A stretch of 25,272 bases of DNA from JBBRLA01 sp038231615. Its GTDB lineage: Bacteria > Myxococcota_A > Polyangia > Palsa-1104 > JAEUJZ01. The stretch spans positions 1-25,272 of the forward strand of contig JBBRLA010000031.1 of assembly GCA_038231615.1 (NCBI GenBank), written 5' to 3'. Each line of letters opens with the position of its first letter. Position 1 is the first letter of the stretch. Below, in pieces: positions 22,412 through 25,272 of the stretch. Both the position numbers and the translations under genes were made by a program. The notes beneath the pieces were generated by a model. That model was not told the origin of the DNA. It saw nothing but the letters and a program-made list of their open reading frames with translations, and did not search any database.

Positions 22412-25162
22412 ATGGCTGCCATGTTCCCCGTTTTCCCACACTCCCGAAAGATGGACCGCGGCGCCTCGCGATCCTTCGCCCCACGTCTTTGCGTCCTCGC
22501 CGTGCTTTGCATCTGGCCTCTAGGCTGCGTCCCGGATCAGGACGGCGCCGACGGGCCGGTTACCCCCGACATGGGCACATCCTGTCATTACGACCCGGCC
22601 CCGGCCCCCACCGCCCGGCCCCCATCGCCCCCCGGCGCCGGCCCGGTCCGCGCCGGAGTAGGCGAATCGCCCATCGACCTTCCCGTCGGCACCCCTCTGG
22701 GGGGTTATTCGGCCCGCCTCACCCTGCTGGGCGGTCAAGGCCCCGACAACCGCCCCGGCGCCCCCTTCGCCCACGCCTTCGCCCCGTCAGGTGGGGTACA
22801 GACCCGCCCGCAGGTCCGCGCGCTCTTCCTGCAAGCCGGCGACGAGCCGCTCCTGATGGTAAAGCTCGACCTTTGCGTGTCCTACGATCGCCTGGTCTAC
22901 GACCTGGAGGCTGCCCTCTCCAAGAAGGGCCTTCTTGGCGATAGGGCCCGGGGCCACGTCATCGTCAGCGCCAGCCACACCCACAGCGGACCCGGGACGT
23001 ACCAGGGGGTGTTCCATCTGTACCTGGGCTTCGACCAGTTCCAGGAAGGCCAGTACCAGCGCCTTCTGGCCTCACTGGTCAGCGCCAGCAAGCAGGCCAT
23101 CGCCGCCGCAGTGCCCGCGCGCATCGGCCTCGGCGTGTGGGAGGGCTGGGACAGCAAGGACGAGATTTTCAGCGACCGCCGGGGAGAAGACCATGTCCTC
23201 AAGGACATCACCGGCATGACCGGCCCCCACAAGGACCAGCGCTTGATGGTCATGCGGGTCGACGACGCCGCCCGGCACCCCATGGCGGTGCTCTTCAACT
23301 TTCCGATGCACGGCACCATCAGCGACTCCGACAACCCGTTCATCTCGGTCGACTCCACGGGCCACGTCGAGCTGGCCCTGGAGGAACGCTTCGCCCTGCC
23401 GGTCCTGGCCATGCACCTGCAAGGGCCGGCAGGCGATGCCTCCCCCCGGGGCAAGGACGGCCTGGCGAATTGCGACTCGAAGAAGGTGCAGTGCACAGAC
23501 TTCGCCCGCATGGAGTCGGTGGGCGAGCTGGCCGCACCGCGGATCTATGACCTGTGGCAGAAGATCGAAACCACCGACACGCTGGACATGGAGGCGGTGA
23601 CCCGCGCCGTGTCCGACGGCCGCGACATAAAGGTCCGCGGCGGGGCCCTGAGCTACGCCCCGTATCAGGAAAGCGCCATCGTCGATGGCAGCCCGCAGGC
23701 CATCTACAAGAACTACTCCGGCCACCCGGAGTCGGACGCCCTTTTCAGCCCCATCACCCAGTTCAATGTGCCGGTGGGCGCCGGCCTGTGTGGCAGCAAA
23801 AAGGGGCAGCTCCCGGTGAGCGGAATCGAGGGCACGCAGGGCATCGCGCCCTATGGATCGTGCGCGGAGATCGGCGCCGCCATCAACCTGGTCGCCGGGT
23901 TCCTCAAGTCTCCTCCGCCGGCCCTGCCGGAATGTGAGACCACCCGCACGACGCTCACCGCGGTGCGCCTCTCGGGCATGCCGGTGCTGCGCCGGCAGTC
24001 GGGCGGCAGCGAGGCCAGCGCACAGGAGGACGTGCAGTTCCTGACCCTGCCCGGGGAACCGCTCTCGCTTTTGGCGGAGAAGCTGCGCCAGCGGGCGCCC
24101 TTTGGCAAAGACCGCACCTTTGTGCTGGGCTACTCTCAGGGCCACATCGGCTACATCCTGGAGCCGGAGAACTGGCTTTTGGGCGGCTACGAGCCGTCGA
24201 TCAACATCTACGGCCCGCTGGAGGGCGAGTGGCTGATGGAGCGGTCGCTGGAGCTGGCACAGCTCGCTGCCACCAAGGAGCACGAGGACGCCGAGGCCGG
24301 CACCGACCGCCTCCACTTCGATCCAGGCCCGCTGGTCGCGGTGACCCCGGCGCTTTCGGCTCATGCCGGCACTGTGCCCGACGCGCTGCCGCCGAAGGAC
24401 CCGAACCAGCCCGCGGACGGCCCTCTCTCGCCCTTTACCCGGGTGCGCGGCGAGGTGTTGCAGCCGCAGCCCTCGGCCACGCTGCCGCGGGGCTCGGGGC
24501 GCGCGACCTTTGTGTTCTACGGCGGCGCCCCGGCGGAGGACCTGCCCGAAGTGACGCTTTTGCGCGAGGGCATTGCCGGAGACTGGACGCCCGCACTGCA
24601 CCGCAGCGGCCGGCCGGTGTCCAACCGGGGGCGGGAGATCCTGCTGACCTATACCCCGATCCCCCTGACAGCGCCGCCGGAGAAGGTGCAGGACCACATG
24701 TGGAGCGTCGAGTGGCAGGCGGTGGGATGGGATCAGGACGACACCACCTCAGGCCTGCAGGGAGCGCTGCGGGCACCGGCGGGACGCTACCGATTCGCCG
24801 TGCTGGGACACGCGGGTGGCAAGGAATACCGCCTGCAAAGCCGGCCCTTCCAGGTCACCGTCACCGACGCGCTGAAAGTCGAAGCGCAACGGAGCGGCGG
24901 TACTCTGAGCGGACGGGCGTACTTCCCGGTGGGCAACGGCTACCGGCTGCTGCGCCTTGCCGGGCCGAGCAACGGCGACGTCCCGGCCACCGGCGTGCTG
25001 AGCTTGCAGATCGTCGCGGGGGGCACCACCAAGGAGGTCACGGCGATGGTAGATGCCGACGGGAAGTTCACCGCGGCCCCGGCGGGGATCGACCTGACCC
25101 AGGGCGCCACCCTGACGGTGGCCGACGCAGCAGGCAACAGCGGCAGCGTCCACGTGAACTGA
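22412..25162 (+). CDS. Neutral/alkaline ceramidase-family lipoprotein with C-terminal extension
   Basis: About 916 aa. The frame opens at 22028, but ATG 22412 is preferred: AGAGG lies 5 nt upstream and the predicted transcription start is near 22398. ATG 22451 remains possible. An export signal precedes a cysteine in WPLGC, probably lipidated. Residues about 75-690 match neutral ceramidases, zinc amidases that split ceramide into sphingoid base and fatty acid. The zinc-site motif is SASHTHSGPG (H189, H191) and the second histidine is in NFPMHGT (H300). Nucleophile-type S344 lies in GPAGDASPRG, the ligand E549 in LPGEP, and Tyr candidates in GYSQGHIGY (Y574, Y581). The remaining ~200 residues are Ig-like strands beyond the usual family end. 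Cys-rich loops suggest disulfides and an extracytoplasmic location. The substrate could be self or prey sphingolipid, or another N-acyl lipid. Confidence 0.88.
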   Translation: MAAMFPVFPHSRKMDRGASRSFAPRLCVLAVLCIWPLGCVPDQDGADGPVTPDMGTSCHYDPAPAPTARPPSPPGAGPVRAGVGESPIDLPVGTPLGGYSARLTLLGGQGPDNRPGAPFAHAFAPSGGVQTRPQVRALFLQAGDEPLLMVKLDLCVSYDRLVYDLEAALSKKGLLGDRARGHVIVSASHTHSGPGTYQGVFHLYLGFDQFQEGQYQRLLASLVSASKQAIAAAVPARIGLGVWEGWDSKDEIFSDRRGEDHVLKDITGMTGPHKDQRLMVMRVDDAARHPMAVLFNFPMHGTISDSDNPFISVDSTGHVELALEERFALPVLAMHLQGPAGDASPRGKDGLANCDSKKVQCTDFARMESVGELAAPRIYDLWQKIETTDTLDMEAVTRAVSDGRDIKVRGGALSYAPYQESAIVDGSPQAIYKNYSGHPESDALFSPITQFNVPVGAGLCGSKKGQLPVSGIEGTQGIAPYGSCAEIGAAINLVAGFLKSPPPALPECETTRTTLTAVRLSGMPVLRRQSGGSEASAQEDVQFLTLPGEPLSLLAEKLRQRAPFGKDRTFVLGYSQGHIGYILEPENWLLGGYEPSINIYGPLEGEWLMERSLELAQLAATKEHEDAEAGTDRLHFDPGPLVAVTPALSAHAGTVPDALPPKDPNQPADGPLSPFTRVRGEVLQPQPSATLPRGSGRATFVFYGGAPAEDLPEVTLLREGIAGDWTPALHRSGRPVSNRGREILLTYTPIPLTAPPEKVQDHMWSVEWQAVGWDQDDTTSGLQGALRAPAGRYRFAVLGHAGGKEYRLQSRPFQVTVTDALKVEAQRSGGTLSGRAYFPVGNGYRLLRLAGPSNGDVPATGVLSLQIVAGGTTKEVTAMVDADGKFTAAPAGIDLTQGATLTVADAAGNSGSVHVN

Positions 25163-25272
25163 GGATAGGGAAGGACCCCCTCTTCCGCCGCAAGAAGAGG
25201 GTCGATGGCAAGACAGTGTGGCTGGTGGAATTGGGCCCTTTGTTGCGCGACGCGGTGGAGCGCCCTGAAGAC
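25163..25272 (+). other. Window end: hairpin plus open plus-strand frame running off the edge
   Basis: After the ceramidase-like stop, CCCTCTTC (25178-25185) pairs perfectly with GAAGAGGG (25194-25201) across an 8-nt loop. No T-run follows, so terminator activity is doubtful. From 25174 to the end one plus-strand frame is open and reads protein-like (FRRKKRVDGKTVWLVELG), but it has no ATG or GTG with a ribosome site. I cannot assign a gene here. Confidence 0.35.

Overview
The window is very GC-rich, almost fully coding, and has the gene content of a large-genome, myxobacterium-like bacterium (Myxococcota / former Deltaproteobacteria). It carries two Hanks-type Ser/Thr kinases with transmembrane anchors, a double cyclic-nucleotide-binding protein, many secreted lipoproteins and a TPR protein with a C-terminal membrane anchor. 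The organism assignment is an inference from gene content and composition, because no rRNA or marker gene is present. I found no tRNA, rRNA, CRISPR array or insertion sequence.

Layout. 1-1734 (+): 5'-truncated B12-binding radical SAM protein. 1767-2432 (-): repeat-rich lipoprotein. 2539-3501 (-): YihY/BrkB-type membrane protein. 3502-3778: gene-poor gap with a promoter, an imperfect palindrome and two tiny ORFs. 3779-5176 (-): protein with two cyclic-nucleotide-binding domains, divergent from 5253-5954 (+), an unrecognised basic, helix-rich protein. 6080-7348 (+): second, longer YihY/BrkB paralogue. 7447-9015 (+): carboxyltransferase (beta) subunit of a biotin-dependent acyl-CoA carboxylase. 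Its 3' end overlaps the convergent lipoprotein gene 9002-9724 (-) by 14 nt.

From 22300 down to 9002 every gene is on the minus strand: an 82-aa conserved-looking protein, a giant alpha-2-macroglobulin lipoprotein with an intact CxEQ thioester site, penicillin-binding protein 1C (PbpC) starting 2 nt after it, two Ser/Thr kinases with periplasmic tails, a TPR protein and a lipoprotein. The last three of these genes (kinase, TPR protein, lipoprotein) overlap one another. The A2M-PbpC pair is a known bacterial association (protease trapping plus cell-wall repair). Its continuation into membrane-spanning kinases suggests an envelope-surveillance locus, which is inference. At 22412-25162 (+), divergent from this block, is a large exported neutral-ceramidase-family protein. 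The last 110 bases hold a hairpin and an open frame running off the edge.

Starts were chosen from Shine-Dalgarno spacing, signal peptides and domain beginnings. Several are shorter than the longest open frame.
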